DNA of 33,156 nucleotides. Origin: Modestobacter excelsi (GTDB lineage: Bacteria; Actinomycetota; Actinomycetes; Mycobacteriales; Geodermatophilaceae). Of the stretch, positions 1 to 8,304 are shown in pieces. The stretch spans positions 1 to 33,156 of the forward strand of contig NZ_SJEX01000058.1 of the NCBI RefSeq assembly GCF_005930495.1, written 5' to 3'. Each line of letters begins with the position of its first letter. The stretch's first letter is position 1. The notes beneath the pieces are model-generated. The model saw nothing but the letters and a program-made list of their open reading frames with translations, did no database searches and was not told the origin of the DNA. The position numbers were made by a program, and so were the translations under genes.

Positions 1-99
1 GCCCGCCCCGGCCGGGCCCTGCCCGTGCAGGCGGGCGTTCCCCCTGCTGGGCCGCATCGACGGCCGCGTGGAGGACGCCTTCACCGCCGCCGACGGACG
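1..99 (+). repeat. Direct repeat copy A (99 bp exact)
   Basis: Bases 1-99 are identical to 4446-4544. The match runs off the left edge, so the true repeat may be longer. Downstream the two ligase genes diverge (A/C at the first mismatch, base 100 versus 4545). Confidence 0.9.
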
Positions 100-361
100 C
101 TCCCTCCCCCTCCCCGCCACCGTGGTGGACGACCTGTCCGGTCTCCGCGAGGTCCAGGTCGCCCAGCTCGCCCCCGGCCGGTTCGAGTTCCGGCTCGTCC
201 CGACCTCCGGCTCAGACCTCACCGCGGTCCAGGCCCAGGCGCGCCGCAACGTGGACGAGCTCTTCGGTCCGGGTCAGACCGTCACCTTTCGCGTCCTGGA
301 CCACATCCCCCGCCCACCCAGCGGGAAGCTCAAGCCCGCCGTCCGGGTGCCCGATGACTGA
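1..361 (+). CDS. Adenylate-forming ligase (CapK/PaaK-like), C-terminal fragment cut by window edge
   Basis: Only the last ~119 codons are inside the window; the frame is open from base 2 with stop TGA at 359-361. The residues match the C-terminal end of the complete ligase at 3511-4806: GRIDGRVEDAF (acyl-adenylating core motif A8 region) and, near the end, DHIPRPPSGKLK, whose Lys after PSG corresponds to the A10 catalytic lysine. About three quarters of the last 97 residues are identical to that paralogue. CapK/PaaK-type enzymes activate a carboxylic acid as adenylate, usually for CoA transfer; in polysaccharide loci their substrate is generally unknown. The stop overlaps the next gene's ATG by 8 bases, so the two are translationally coupled. 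The first 99 bases are identical to 4446-4544. Identity as a ligase is firm by paralogy; substrate unknown. Confidence 0.85.
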   Translation, partial: PAPAGPCPCRRAFPLLGRIDGRVEDAFTAADGRSLPLPATVVDDLSGLREVQVAQLAPGRFEFRLVPTSGSDLTAVQAQARRNVDELFGPGQTVTFRVLDHIPRPPSGKLKPAVRVPDD

Positions 362-1748
362 CCCACGGGAGACGTCCCCCTTGACCAGCCCTGCGGTCGC
401 GGAGCCGTCCCGCGACAGACCCCGGATCCTCATCGACGACAGCGAGTACTGGCTGCTGAACATGGGCGACCTCGCCATGCTCGACGTCACGGTCCGACGG
501 CTCCGCGAGCGGTGGCCAAGGGCCGACATCGGCGTGCTCACGGAGGCACCGGCCTTGCTGCGGGCCTACCTGCCGGGGGTCCGTCCCATCGTGCCCTGGG
601 GGACGTCCGCCTGGTCCTCCGCCAGTCCGCTGGCCCGGCTGGCCGAGACTCTCGGCCCGCGGGTCGTCGGCCCCTACTCCATCGGCCGACTCCTCGTGGG
701 CGCTCGGGTGCGGGAGGTGGTGGGCAGCTGGGCGCGGCGCCTGGGCCACGCCGCGCCGACTGTCCTCCGGCGCGGCCGCACCGAACCGGCTCGCGGGACG
801 GACGAGGGGGTGGCAGTCGGCGCGGGTCCGGCCGGACGGCTGCCTCCCAACACCGCGGCGGCCGCCGCTGCCTCGTCGCTGGTCGTGGCCCTGGGTGGCG
901 GTTACCTCACCGACGTGGATCCCACCCAGACCACACGCGTTCTGGACTTGCTCGAGCTCGCGTCCCGCCGGGGGATCCCGACGGCCATGCTCGGGCAGGG
1001 CCTCGGTCCTCTCGAGGACCCGGCGCTGCTGTCCCGAGCGGCCGCGGTGCTGCCGCACGTCGACGTCATCGCGCTGCGCGAGAGGAGGAGCGGGCCGGCC
1101 TTGCTGGAGCGGGTGGGAGTGGCGTCGTCCCGGGTGGTGGTCACCGGCGACGACGCCATCGAGCTGGCGCACTCCCGGCGTCCAGCGGACCTGGGCCACG
1201 ACCTCGGGATCTGCCTGCGCATCGCCGGGTACTCACCGGTCAGCGAGCGTGCCCGGGCTTCGGTGGCCGCCGGCCTGCACTCCACGGCGCGGGAGCTCGG
1301 CACCCAGCTGGCACCGGTCATCATCAGCGAGTTCCGGTCCGAGGACCGCCGGTCGACGCTGCCGCTGGTCGAGGGCTCCCAGCGCGCCCGGCGACCTCTC
1401 GGCCGCTTCGCCCGCCCGCAGGACGTGGCCGCGCAGGTGGGCCGCTGCCGGGTCCTGGTGACCGGTGCGTACCACGCGGGCGTCTTCGCCCTGTCCCAAG
1501 GCGTCCCGGTGGTGGCGCTCACGTCGTCGGCGTACTACGACGACAAGTTCCTCGGGCTGGCCGAGATGTTCGGCGCCGGCCTGGAGCTGGTCCGGCTGGA
1601 CGGCGACGACCTCGGGGCGCGACTGCCCGACGCGATCCGCTCGGTCTGGGCCCAGGCTCCTGGGTTGAGGATGGCCCTGCTGGCCAGCGCAGCCGAGCAG
1701 ATCGCGCTCGGCCGGTCGAGCTTCGAGCGGGTCTGCGGCCTTGTCTGA
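354..1748 (+). CDS. Polysaccharide pyruvyl transferase family protein
   Basis: 464 aa. The family (PF04230, CsaB/WcaK-like) transfers pyruvate from phosphoenolpyruvate to sugars as a ketal, adding negative charge to capsules and wall polymers. Visible family features: N-terminal NMGDLAMLD (residues ~36-44, a classic N-x-GD nucleotide-fold start), GGGYLTD (~181-187), GIPTAMLGQGLGPL in the middle, and the C-terminal TGAYHAGVFAL (~369) followed by YYDDKF (~393), the normal ending of this family. A low-complexity insert rich in Arg/Ala lies at ~120-175. ATG at 354 overlaps the upstream ligase stop; the C-terminus overlaps the next gene by 8 bases, so the three genes form one coupled operon. Cytoplasmic enzyme. 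Acceptor sugar cannot be read from sequence. Confidence 0.9.
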   Translation: MTDPRETSPLTSPAVAEPSRDRPRILIDDSEYWLLNMGDLAMLDVTVRRLRERWPRADIGVLTEAPALLRAYLPGVRPIVPWGTSAWSSASPLARLAETLGPRVVGPYSIGRLLVGARVREVVGSWARRLGHAAPTVLRRGRTEPARGTDEGVAVGAGPAGRLPPNTAAAAAASSLVVALGGGYLTDVDPTQTTRVLDLLELASRRGIPTAMLGQGLGPLEDPALLSRAAAVLPHVDVIALRERRSGPALLERVGVASSRVVVTGDDAIELAHSRRPADLGHDLGICLRIAGYSPVSERARASVAAGLHSTARELGTQLAPVIISEFRSEDRRSTLPLVEGSQRARRPLGRFARPQDVAAQVGRCRVLVTGAYHAGVFALSQGVPVVALTSSAYYDDKFLGLAEMFGAGLELVRLDGDDLGARLPDAIRSVWAQAPGLRMALLASAAEQIALGRSSFERVCGLV

Positions 1749-3369
1749 GTCGTCGGTGCACCCGCCGGACGGTCGCCCGAGGGTCCTGGGCGCCGGCGAC
1801 GGTCACACGACCGGCCCAGGCGAGGGCGCTCCCCCGGCCGCGCCGAACGTCGGCTCGCTGCGCTCGCGCATCGGCAGGGTGGCCGCCGCCTCGGCGGCCG
1901 CACTCGCCGTCGGGGAGATCATCACCCTCGCCCAGACGGTCGCGCTGGCCCGGTTGCTCACCCCAACGGAGGTGGGCCTGTACGTGGCCGGCGGCGTCCT
2001 CATCGCCTTTGTCGGCGACTTCGTCGAAGGGGGGTTGCGGTCGGGGTTGGTCCACCGGGACGGCGACCTCGACGACGCAGCCGCCACGGTGTTCTGGGTG
2101 ACCCTCGGAACGGGTGTCCTGATGACACTGCTCGCCTTGGCCGCAGCCCCGATCATCGGGCACGTCTTCGACAGCCACACCGCCGGTCTGGTCGCCGCGG
2201 CCATGTCGGGGGGAGTGCTGCTGTCCGCGCTCACCAACGTCCCGGAGGCGCTGTTGCAACGCGAGTTCAGCGTCCGACGGCGACTGATCGTGGGCCCCTC
2301 CGTAGCTGCGACGTTCGCGGCGGTCGCCGTGTCCGCCGCCGCTCTGGGCCTCGGTGTCTGGAGCATGGTCCTGGGCACCTACGCGTCCTCGGTCGTGTGG
2401 GTGCTGAGTGTGTGGTGGCTCTGTGACTGGCGGCCCGGGAGGGGACGACCCTCGTACCTGTTGTGGCGGCAGTTGGCCGGTTTCGGGTTCCCGCTGGTGC
2501 TCGGGATGCTGGGTGACCGGGCGCAGAAGGCGACCCAAGCGGTGGTCACCGGATCGGTGCTGGGAGCGAAGGACCTCGGCCTGCAGCGTTACGGCGAGCG
2601 GATCGCGCGCATCCCGGTGATGGGTCTCGTCCAGGTGAGCTCCGTCTCCCTGTTCCCCGCGTTCACCCGTCTCGCCCCTGACCGCAGGCGGTTCCAGACC
2701 GGGTACCTCCACGCCCTCCGGCTCTCGGTCGTGGTCGCCGCGGCGACCTCGGCGATGGTGGTGGCGGTCGGAGTGCCGCTCGTGGTCATCGTCCTCGGGG
2801 AGGAGTGGCGTGGGGCCGGGTACGCGCTCGTCTCGATGGCCGGCCTGAGTCTCGGCAAGTCGGCGAGCACGGTCGGAGAGGAGGCGATCAAGGGGGCCGG
2901 CCGCACCCGGCTGATCAACTGGTGCACGTTGACGGAGACGACCCTGAGCGTCGTGCTGCTGCTCGTCCTCATCCGTCCGCTCGGGCTGGTGGGTGTGGGC
3001 CTGTCGATCTCGTTGACCACCATGGTCGTCGGGACGGTCGTCGCGGCAGTCGCCGCCCCCGTAGTCGGTGTCTCGGCCCGCCAGACGCTGGGCGCGACCG
3101 CGCCGACCATCGTGAGCGCTCTGGTCGGGTGCGCGGCCGTCGTTCCGCTGGAGCACCTGGTCCTGCACTCCGAGAGCCGGGGGGCGTGGGGGCTCTGCTT
3201 CATCGTGGTGGACGCCCTCGTCTTCCTCCTGGTCTACACGGCAGCGCTCCGGGTCCTCGCTCCGACCACGTTCCACGACCTGACCGCTCTGCTGGCCGTC
3301 GTGCGGCGACGAGTCCTGCACTGGAGGCGTCCACGAGAGCTCGCGCCGGGCGCCGGTCGTCCGGGATGA
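1741..3369 (+). CDS. Wzx-type lipopolysaccharide/oligosaccharide flippase
   Basis: 542 aa integral membrane protein of the polysaccharide biosynthesis (MATE/MOP superfamily, Polysacc_synt) type. After a ~40-residue polar N-terminus come SLRSRIGRVAAASAAALAVG and ALARLLTPTEVGLYVAG, the usual start of Wzx/TuaB-like flippases, then about a dozen hydrophobic segments through residue ~520. VPEALLQREFSVRRRL (~165-180) is typical of the TuaB/Polysacc_synt_3 branch. Role: moves undecaprenyl-diphosphate-linked repeat units across the membrane for Wzy. Start is TTG at 1741, overlapping the pyruvyl transferase stop by 8 bases; an in-frame GTG at 1756 is an alternative. It is the only flippase in the window, so it probably serves the whole locus. 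Confidence 0.9.
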   Translation: MSESSVHPPDGRPRVLGAGDGHTTGPGEGAPPAAPNVGSLRSRIGRVAAASAAALAVGEIITLAQTVALARLLTPTEVGLYVAGGVLIAFVGDFVEGGLRSGLVHRDGDLDDAAATVFWVTLGTGVLMTLLALAAAPIIGHVFDSHTAGLVAAAMSGGVLLSALTNVPEALLQREFSVRRRLIVGPSVAATFAAVAVSAAALGLGVWSMVLGTYASSVVWVLSVWWLCDWRPGRGRPSYLLWRQLAGFGFPLVLGMLGDRAQKATQAVVTGSVLGAKDLGLQRYGERIARIPVMGLVQVSSVSLFPAFTRLAPDRRRFQTGYLHALRLSVVVAAATSAMVVAVGVPLVVIVLGEEWRGAGYALVSMAGLSLGKSASTVGEEAIKGAGRTRLINWCTLTETTLSVVLLLVLIRPLGLVGVGLSISLTTMVVGTVVAAVAAPVVGVSARQTLGATAPTIVSALVGCAAVVPLEHLVLHSESRGAWGLCFIVVDALVFLLVYTAALRVLAPTTFHDLTALLAVVRRRVLHWRRPRELAPGAGRPG

Positions 3370-3500
3370 CCTCGGCGAACCGACCACGGTGCGACCTGGT
3401 GCTGACGCTCCGCTGTGGGAGTCGCGTGATGCCCAAGTCGGGCGCTGTTCCCATGGTCCAGGGCAACAGCTCGGGTGCACACTGCGCCAGTGGCGCCGCC

Positions 3501-3507
3501 AGGGAGG
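3501..3507 (+). promoter_or_regulatory. Ribosome binding site deciding the ligase start
   Basis: AGGGAGG lies 3 bases before GTG 3511. Spacing is on the short side, but the alternative in-frame GTG at 3475 has no purine-rich element before it, so 3511 is preferred. Confidence 0.5.
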
Positions 3508-3510
3508 TTC

Positions 3511-4806
3511 GTGAGCCTGCAGCACCGGGTGCGGCACGCCTTCCCGCTGCGCAGAGCGATGGTGGGCTCGCTGCAGCGGATGGAGCGGGCCTCGGCGGAG
3601 GAGATCGCCGCCTACCAGGAACGTCGCCTACGAGCGCTGGTGCGACTGGCGGCGCGGCGGTCGCCCTTCTACCGCGAGTGGTTCGACCAGGCCGGGGTCC
3701 ATCCCGCGTCGATCCGCACCCTGGCCGACCTGCCCCGGCTGCCCCTGCTCGACCGCGGCCTCCTGCTGCACGAACCCGACCGTTTCCTGGTCTACCCCCG
3801 CCGGCTGACCTGGCCGGCGCACTCCAGCGGAACCTCCGGCCAGGTGGTCACCGTGCACCGGACCGCCGGCTCCTCGGCGTTCGAGCTGGCGGCGTTGCAA
3901 CGGCAGTGGAGCTGGTTCGGGGTGCCGCACCGGCCGCGCAGCCTGCTGCTGCGCAGCAACGACCCCGACCCGCACCGGACCGGGACCCTGACCCGGCACG
4001 TGCCGGGCGCGCGGCAGCTGGTGGTCTCCAGCTACCGGCTCGACCGCGACCGGCTGCCCCGCCTGCTCGCGGAGATCCGCGCCTTCGACCCGCAGGTGGT
4101 CGAGGGCTGGCCCTCGGCCATCACCCTGCTGGCCGGCCTGCTGCGCGACGCCGGGCAGCAGCTGCCGGTCACCGCGGTCATCACCTCCTCGGAGGTGATG
4201 ACGACCGAGCAGACGAGCCTCATGCGCGAGGTGTTCGGCGGCCCGGTCATCGACCACTACGGGCAGACCGAGCGGGTGGCCATGGCCGGCAATTGCGAGG
4301 CCGGCGGCTACCACCAGTTCCCCGACTACGGGATCACCGAACTGCTCGCGGTCCCCGGCCACCCCGACCGCTGGGAGATCGTCGGCACCCCGCTGCACAA
4401 CTGGGGGTTCCCGTTGTTCCGCTACCGCACCGGCGACGAGGTCGGGCCCGCCCCGGCCGGGCCCTGCCCGTGCAGGCGGGCGTTCCCCCTGCTGGGCCGC
4501 ATCGACGGCCGCGTGGAGGACGCCTTCACCGCCGCCGACGGACGACCCTTGCCGCTCCCGCACACAGTGGTCAAGAACCTGGTCGGCCTCCGCGAGGTCC
4601 AGGTCGCCCAGCTCGCCCCCGGCTGCTTCGACTTCCGGCTTGTCCCGACCACCGCCACCGACCTCCCCGCAACCCAGGCTCAGGCCCGCACCAACGTCGA
4701 CAGGTACTTCGGCCCCGGCCAGACCGTCACCTTCACGATCATGGACCACATACCGCGCGAACCCAGCGGCAAGCTCAAAGCCGCTGTCCGGGTGACCACG
4801 ACCTGA
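3511..4806 (+). CDS. Adenylate-forming ligase, CapK/phenylacetate-CoA ligase-like
   Basis: 431 aa from GTG 3511 (443 aa if GTG 3475 is used). Motifs in order: HSSGTSGQVVTVHRT (~103-117, the phosphate-binding loop), ITSSEVMTTEQ (~225), YGQTERVAMAG (~250, adenine-binding motif A5), RTGDEVG (~305, A7), GRIDGRVEDAF (~329, A8) and PSGKLKAAV near the C-terminus (A10 lysine). This is the CapK/PaaK branch of the ANL superfamily: ATP-dependent activation of a carboxylate, typically to its CoA thioester. N-terminus MSLQHRVRHAFPLRRAMVGSL is like other CapK proteins. It follows the flippase after 141 bases and is convergent with the GT4 gene at 4829. No dedicated acyltransferase for its product is obvious except possibly the hexapeptide enzyme at 29974. 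Its 3' third repeats the ligase fragment at 1-361. Confidence 0.88.
   Translation: MSLQHRVRHAFPLRRAMVGSLQRMERASAEEIAAYQERRLRALVRLAARRSPFYREWFDQAGVHPASIRTLADLPRLPLLDRGLLLHEPDRFLVYPRRLTWPAHSSGTSGQVVTVHRTAGSSAFELAALQRQWSWFGVPHRPRSLLLRSNDPDPHRTGTLTRHVPGARQLVVSSYRLDRDRLPRLLAEIRAFDPQVVEGWPSAITLLAGLLRDAGQQLPVTAVITSSEVMTTEQTSLMREVFGGPVIDHYGQTERVAMAGNCEAGGYHQFPDYGITELLAVPGHPDRWEIVGTPLHNWGFPLFRYRTGDEVGPAPAGPCPCRRAFPLLGRIDGRVEDAFTAADGRPLPLPHTVVKNLVGLREVQVAQLAPGCFDFRLVPTTATDLPATQAQARTNVDRYFGPGQTVTFTIMDHIPREPSGKLKAAVRVTTT
4446..4544 (+). repeat. Direct repeat copy B (99 bp exact)
   Basis: Partner of 1-99, inside the complete ligase gene. The copies lie 4445 bp apart in the same orientation and bracket the pyruvyl transferase and flippase. 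Confidence 0.9.
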
Positions 4807-4828
4807 CCGGGCTGCAGCCGCCGGGTCG

Positions 4829-6022
4829 CTACGCGCGCCGCTCGAAGAAGCGGTCGTAGAACTCGACCAATGCTCGGCGGGAGTGTTCCCACGAGAGGGA
4901 GGTCTCGATGCGCTGCCGCCCTCGCCGGCCCATCCTGTCGCGCAGCTCCTCGTCCCGGAGCAGCTGGTCGATCGCCGCGGCGAACTCGGCCTCGTCGTCT
5001 GGAGGGGCATAGACCGCAGCGTCGCCGGCGGACACCCGTGCCTCTCTGAGGTCGAAGGACACCACCGGGCGGCCCATCGCCATGTACTCCAGCACCTTGT
5101 TCATGGTCGAGACGTCGTTGAGGGGGTTCTTGGGGTCCGGCGACAGGCAGACGTCGGCGGTCGACAGGCACCGTTGCACGAACTCGTCGGGGACCCGGCC
5201 GGTGAACTCCACCATGTCCCGGAGGCCGAGCTCCTCGCTCAGCGCGATCATGTCCTGCTGAGCGTCTCCAGCGCCCATGAAGATGCAGTGCACGTCGTCC
5301 CGACCCAGGTCGTTCCTCAGGCAGTGCAACGCCCGCAGCGCGTAGTCCACGCCGTCCTGCGGACCCATGACGCCGAGGTACGCCGCGAGGTGGCGCTTCC
5401 CCCGGCGCAGCTCCGGATCGGGCGGACGCTGCAGGAACCGGGAAAGGTCCGGCCCGCTCCGGACCACGGTCACCTTGCTCGGGTGCACGCCCCCGCGGCC
5501 GGTGGCCACGGCCCGGTAGCTCTCGTTCGTGGCGATGACGCCGTCCGCGCACGCGAAGGTCAGCCTCTCCAGCACCCGGGTGGCCCAGTACAGCGCCCTG
5601 CCGCCGCCGGCGAACCGGGACACGAAGAGCTCGGGGACCAGGTCGTGGTGGTCGAAGACGAAGCGGGCGCCTCTCGGCCGGAGCAGCAGGGCGACCAGGA
5701 ACAACAGGTCGGGTGGGTTGCAGGCCTGCACGACGTCGACCGGGTGCGCGCGCTGCACCCGGAGCGCAAGCCGCGTGGTGTGGAACATCGCGGCGGCGTA
5801 CTCACGCACGAACCCGAACGGGCCGCCCTGGGCCGGGCGGAGCGGATAGCGAAGGACGTGGACGCCCTCCAGGGTCACGTCGGCTTCCTCCGCGCCGGTC
5901 CCCATCGGGCAGATCACCGTGACCGTGTACCCGGCGTCGGTCAGCGCGCGGCTCTCCTGCCAGACCCGGCGGTCGAACGGGACGGGCAGGTTCTCCACCA
6001 GGACGAGGACATGGCGGCTCAT
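4829..6022 (-). CDS. Glycosyltransferase family 4
   Basis: 397 aa, GT-B fold retaining transferase. The N-terminal domain opens with HVLVLVENLPVPFDRRVWQE (residues 4-23), the usual FDRRVWQE motif of this GT4 subgroup; VFDHHDLVPE (~125) follows. The C-terminal donor domain has YLGVMGPQDGVDYAL (~225), SPDPKNPLNDVSTMNKVLEY (~293-312) containing the E-x7-E type donor-site motif, then a Rossmann-like end. ATG 6022 is chosen because it overlaps the upstream gene's TGA (ATGA) and begins exactly where the fold starts; the longer open frame upstream is antisense noise. It is the last gene of the minus-strand operon and ends 22 bases from the convergent ligase. Donor and acceptor sugars unknown. Confidence 0.9.
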   Translation of the reverse strand: MSRHVLVLVENLPVPFDRRVWQESRALTDAGYTVTVICPMGTGAEEADVTLEGVHVLRYPLRPAQGGPFGFVREYAAAMFHTTRLALRVQRAHPVDVVQACNPPDLLFLVALLLRPRGARFVFDHHDLVPELFVSRFAGGGRALYWATRVLERLTFACADGVIATNESYRAVATGRGGVHPSKVTVVRSGPDLSRFLQRPPDPELRRGKRHLAAYLGVMGPQDGVDYALRALHCLRNDLGRDDVHCIFMGAGDAQQDMIALSEELGLRDMVEFTGRVPDEFVQRCLSTADVCLSPDPKNPLNDVSTMNKVLEYMAMGRPVVSFDLREARVSAGDAAVYAPPDDEAEFAAAIDQLLRDEELRDRMGRRGRQRIETSLSWEHSRRALVEFYDRFFERRA

Positions 6023-8304
6023 CGGTTCCCCACCAGGTCCACCAGCAGCTCCTCGTACCCGCGTGCCGTCTGGTCGATCCGGTACCGCTCCTCTACCCGC
6101 TTGCGTGCGGCGGCTCCGAGCTGCTGCCGCAGCGCGCCGTCCTCCGCGAGCCTGCACAACCGGTCGGCCAGCGCTTGCGCGTCCCCGACCGGGACGAGCC
6201 ATCCGTGCTCCCCGTCGACGACGATGTCCCGCAGCGCTCCGCAGTCGGTGGCCACCACGGGGATCGCCGCAGCCATCGACTCGATGACCGCTACCGGGAC
6301 ACCCTCGTGCACCGACGACAGGCAGGAGACGTCGAAGGCGGGCAGCACATCAGGGACGTCCCGCAGGATGCCGGTGAACTGGACACTGTCACCGAGTCCG
6401 AGGTCCGTGGCCAGCTGCCGGAGTTCCTGCTCGCGCGGACCGCCGCCGACGACGACCAAGCGCGCCCGGGAATGCGACCTGCGCAGTGCAGCGAACGCCT
6501 CGAGGAGGACGTGGTGAGCCTTCTGGGGGCTCAACCGGGCGACGATCCCGGCGACGAAGGCGTCCGCCGGCAGACTCAGCCGGGCCCTGGCCGCTGCCCT
6601 GGCAGTTTCATCAGGGAGGGGCCCGACGACGACCCCGTTGGGGATGACGACCTCGCGTGTTCGGCTCCACGGGCGACGCCCGACCCCCTCCTCCCGATGC
6701 AGGTACTCGCCCTGGCTGGGTGCCAGCAGGGCGAGTGCATCGGCTTCCCGGAGCGTCGCGACCGCCCACCTGGGCAGGACCCGCCCGCCGACGTTCGTGA
6801 GGTCCATGTCGTGCGCGGCCACCAAGGTCACCGGGACCCTGGCCACTCGAGCGGCCAGCCGCCCGAGTGCCAGGGAGGCTCGGTGGTGGTGGGACACGAG
6901 GACGGCGTCCGCCCTGCTCCGACGTAGGGAACGGACCAAGCGGGGCAGGGTCCGGAGGTCGTACTTCCCGCTCCGTTCCATCGCGTCGACCTGAAACCCC
7001 GACGCTCGGTAGTCCGCCGCGAGCGGCCCGGCCGCCCGCAGGCAGATGAGGCTCGGCTCGACGACCCGGGGGTCGAACGCCCGGAAGACGTCGAGCATGA
7101 GCATCTCGACCCCACCGATGAACGCCTCGTCCAGCACCAGGGTCAACCGGAGCGGCCTCCCGGCCGCGTGTCCCGCCCGTGGGGGGGACGCGACCTCGAG
7201 AAGGCGCCGCTGCGCCTCCTCCACGCTGCGCTCGAGAGTGAAGTCCGCCTCCACCCGCGACCGAGCGGCGGCGCCGAACGAGCGGCGACCCTCTTCCGAC
7301 CCCAGTAGTCGGATCACCCGATGCGCCAGCGTGGTGGGGTCCCGAGGAGGCACCAGGTACCCCGACACCCCGTCCTCCAGCACCTCCGGGACACCCCCCA
7401 CCGCGGTGCACACGGACGGGAGCCCGGAGGCCATCGCCTCCAGCAGGGCCATCGGGAAGCAGTCGCTGGAGGAGCTGAGCACGAAGACGTCGACCGTTGC
7501 GAGCAGGGACCCCACGTCGTCGCGTACGCCCGTGAAGACCACCCTGTCCGAGATGCCCAGCCGGTCGGCCAGCGCTTCGAGCGCTGGTCGTCGGACCCCG
7601 TCACCGACGACGAGGAACCGCGCCCTGGCGTCGGCCGCGGCGACGAGCGCGGCCGCTTCCAGGAACGTCTCGTGGTCCTTCTCGGGCCGCAACGCAGCCA
7701 CGATGCCCACGACGAGGTCGTCCTCGCCCAACCCGAGATCGGTCCTGGTCGCCGGGAGCGCCCCGGTGTCGGGGTGCGCCGGTTCGACCCCGTTGTGGAT
7801 GATCCGCACCTTGTGACGCGGGAGGTGCAGGTCCTCCACGAGGTACGGGACCTGCGCGTGCGCGACTCCGAAGTAGGCGTCCGTGACCGGATCGAGCACG
7901 GCGTCCACCAGCCGCCTCAGCGGGCTCCGCGGTCCGAGGCCCTCGCTGTTGTGGACCCAGATGACCGTCCGGGGAACCCGCGCCAGGACCGCTGCCAACC
8001 GTCCGAGCGTCTCGGCGTTGTACCCCCGGAGGACCACCACGTCCGGTGTGGCCCTCCGCAGCTCGCGAACGAGTTCGACGAGGCACTGCAGTGCCTGCCG
8101 CTTGCTCCGGTGCAGGGCAGTACCCGGAACCCCGCTGGCTGCGAGCGCGGGGAAGAGCCCTCCCTCCTCACCGAGGCAGATAACGGAGGGATCGAACATC
8201 CCCCGGTCGAGCCGGCTGACCAGGGTCGTGACGTGCCGCTCTGCCCCACCGACAGCGAGGTCGGGGACGACGAAGGCGACCCGGAGCGGACGCGTAGGAC
8301 TCAT
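6019..8304 (-). CDS. Double-domain glycosyltransferase (GT4-GT4 fusion)
   Basis: 761 aa with two complete GT4 modules in tandem. Module 1 (~1-375): VPDLAVGGAERHVTTLVSRL (~13-32), RPEKDHETFLEAA (~205) and SDCFPMALLEAMASGLPSV (~278, E-x7-E). Module 2 (~380-761): LVLDEAFIGGVEMLMLDVFR (~384), SPQKAHHVLLEAF (~588) and SSVHEGVPVAVIESMAAAIP (~660, second E-x7-E). The frame is open through the junction, so this is a real fusion, not two overlapping genes. It could add two successive sugars or keep two activities in fixed stoichiometry. ATG 8304 overlaps the upstream GT4's TGA by 4 bases, and its own TGA overlaps the next ATG likewise, showing tight translational coupling. Both modules keep their key motifs, so neither looks dead. 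Confidence 0.9.
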   Translation of the reverse strand: MSPTRPLRVAFVVPDLAVGGAERHVTTLVSRLDRGMFDPSVICLGEEGGLFPALAASGVPGTALHRSKRQALQCLVELVRELRRATPDVVVLRGYNAETLGRLAAVLARVPRTVIWVHNSEGLGPRSPLRRLVDAVLDPVTDAYFGVAHAQVPYLVEDLHLPRHKVRIIHNGVEPAHPDTGALPATRTDLGLGEDDLVVGIVAALRPEKDHETFLEAAALVAAADARARFLVVGDGVRRPALEALADRLGISDRVVFTGVRDDVGSLLATVDVFVLSSSSDCFPMALLEAMASGLPSVCTAVGGVPEVLEDGVSGYLVPPRDPTTLAHRVIRLLGSEEGRRSFGAAARSRVEADFTLERSVEEAQRRLLEVASPPRAGHAAGRPLRLTLVLDEAFIGGVEMLMLDVFRAFDPRVVEPSLICLRAAGPLAADYRASGFQVDAMERSGKYDLRTLPRLVRSLRRSRADAVLVSHHHRASLALGRLAARVARVPVTLVAAHDMDLTNVGGRVLPRWAVATLREADALALLAPSQGEYLHREEGVGRRPWSRTREVVIPNGVVVGPLPDETARAAARARLSLPADAFVAGIVARLSPQKAHHVLLEAFAALRRSHSRARLVVVGGGPREQELRQLATDLGLGDSVQFTGILRDVPDVLPAFDVSCLSSVHEGVPVAVIESMAAAIPVVATDCGALRDIVVDGEHGWLVPVGDAQALADRLCRLAEDGALRQQLGAAARKRVEERYRIDQTARGYEELLVDLVGNR

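Noticed and set aside
1519-3537. 672-codon minus-strand open frame
   Set aside because: Antisense to the pyruvyl transferase and flippase, low-complexity Arg/Asp/Gly composition, no recognisable domain.
2805-4859. 684-codon open frame over the flippase/ligase genes
   Set aside because: It is out of frame with two genes that have clear family motifs; its translation is Arg/Pro/Ala-rich and typical of a GC-rich shadow.
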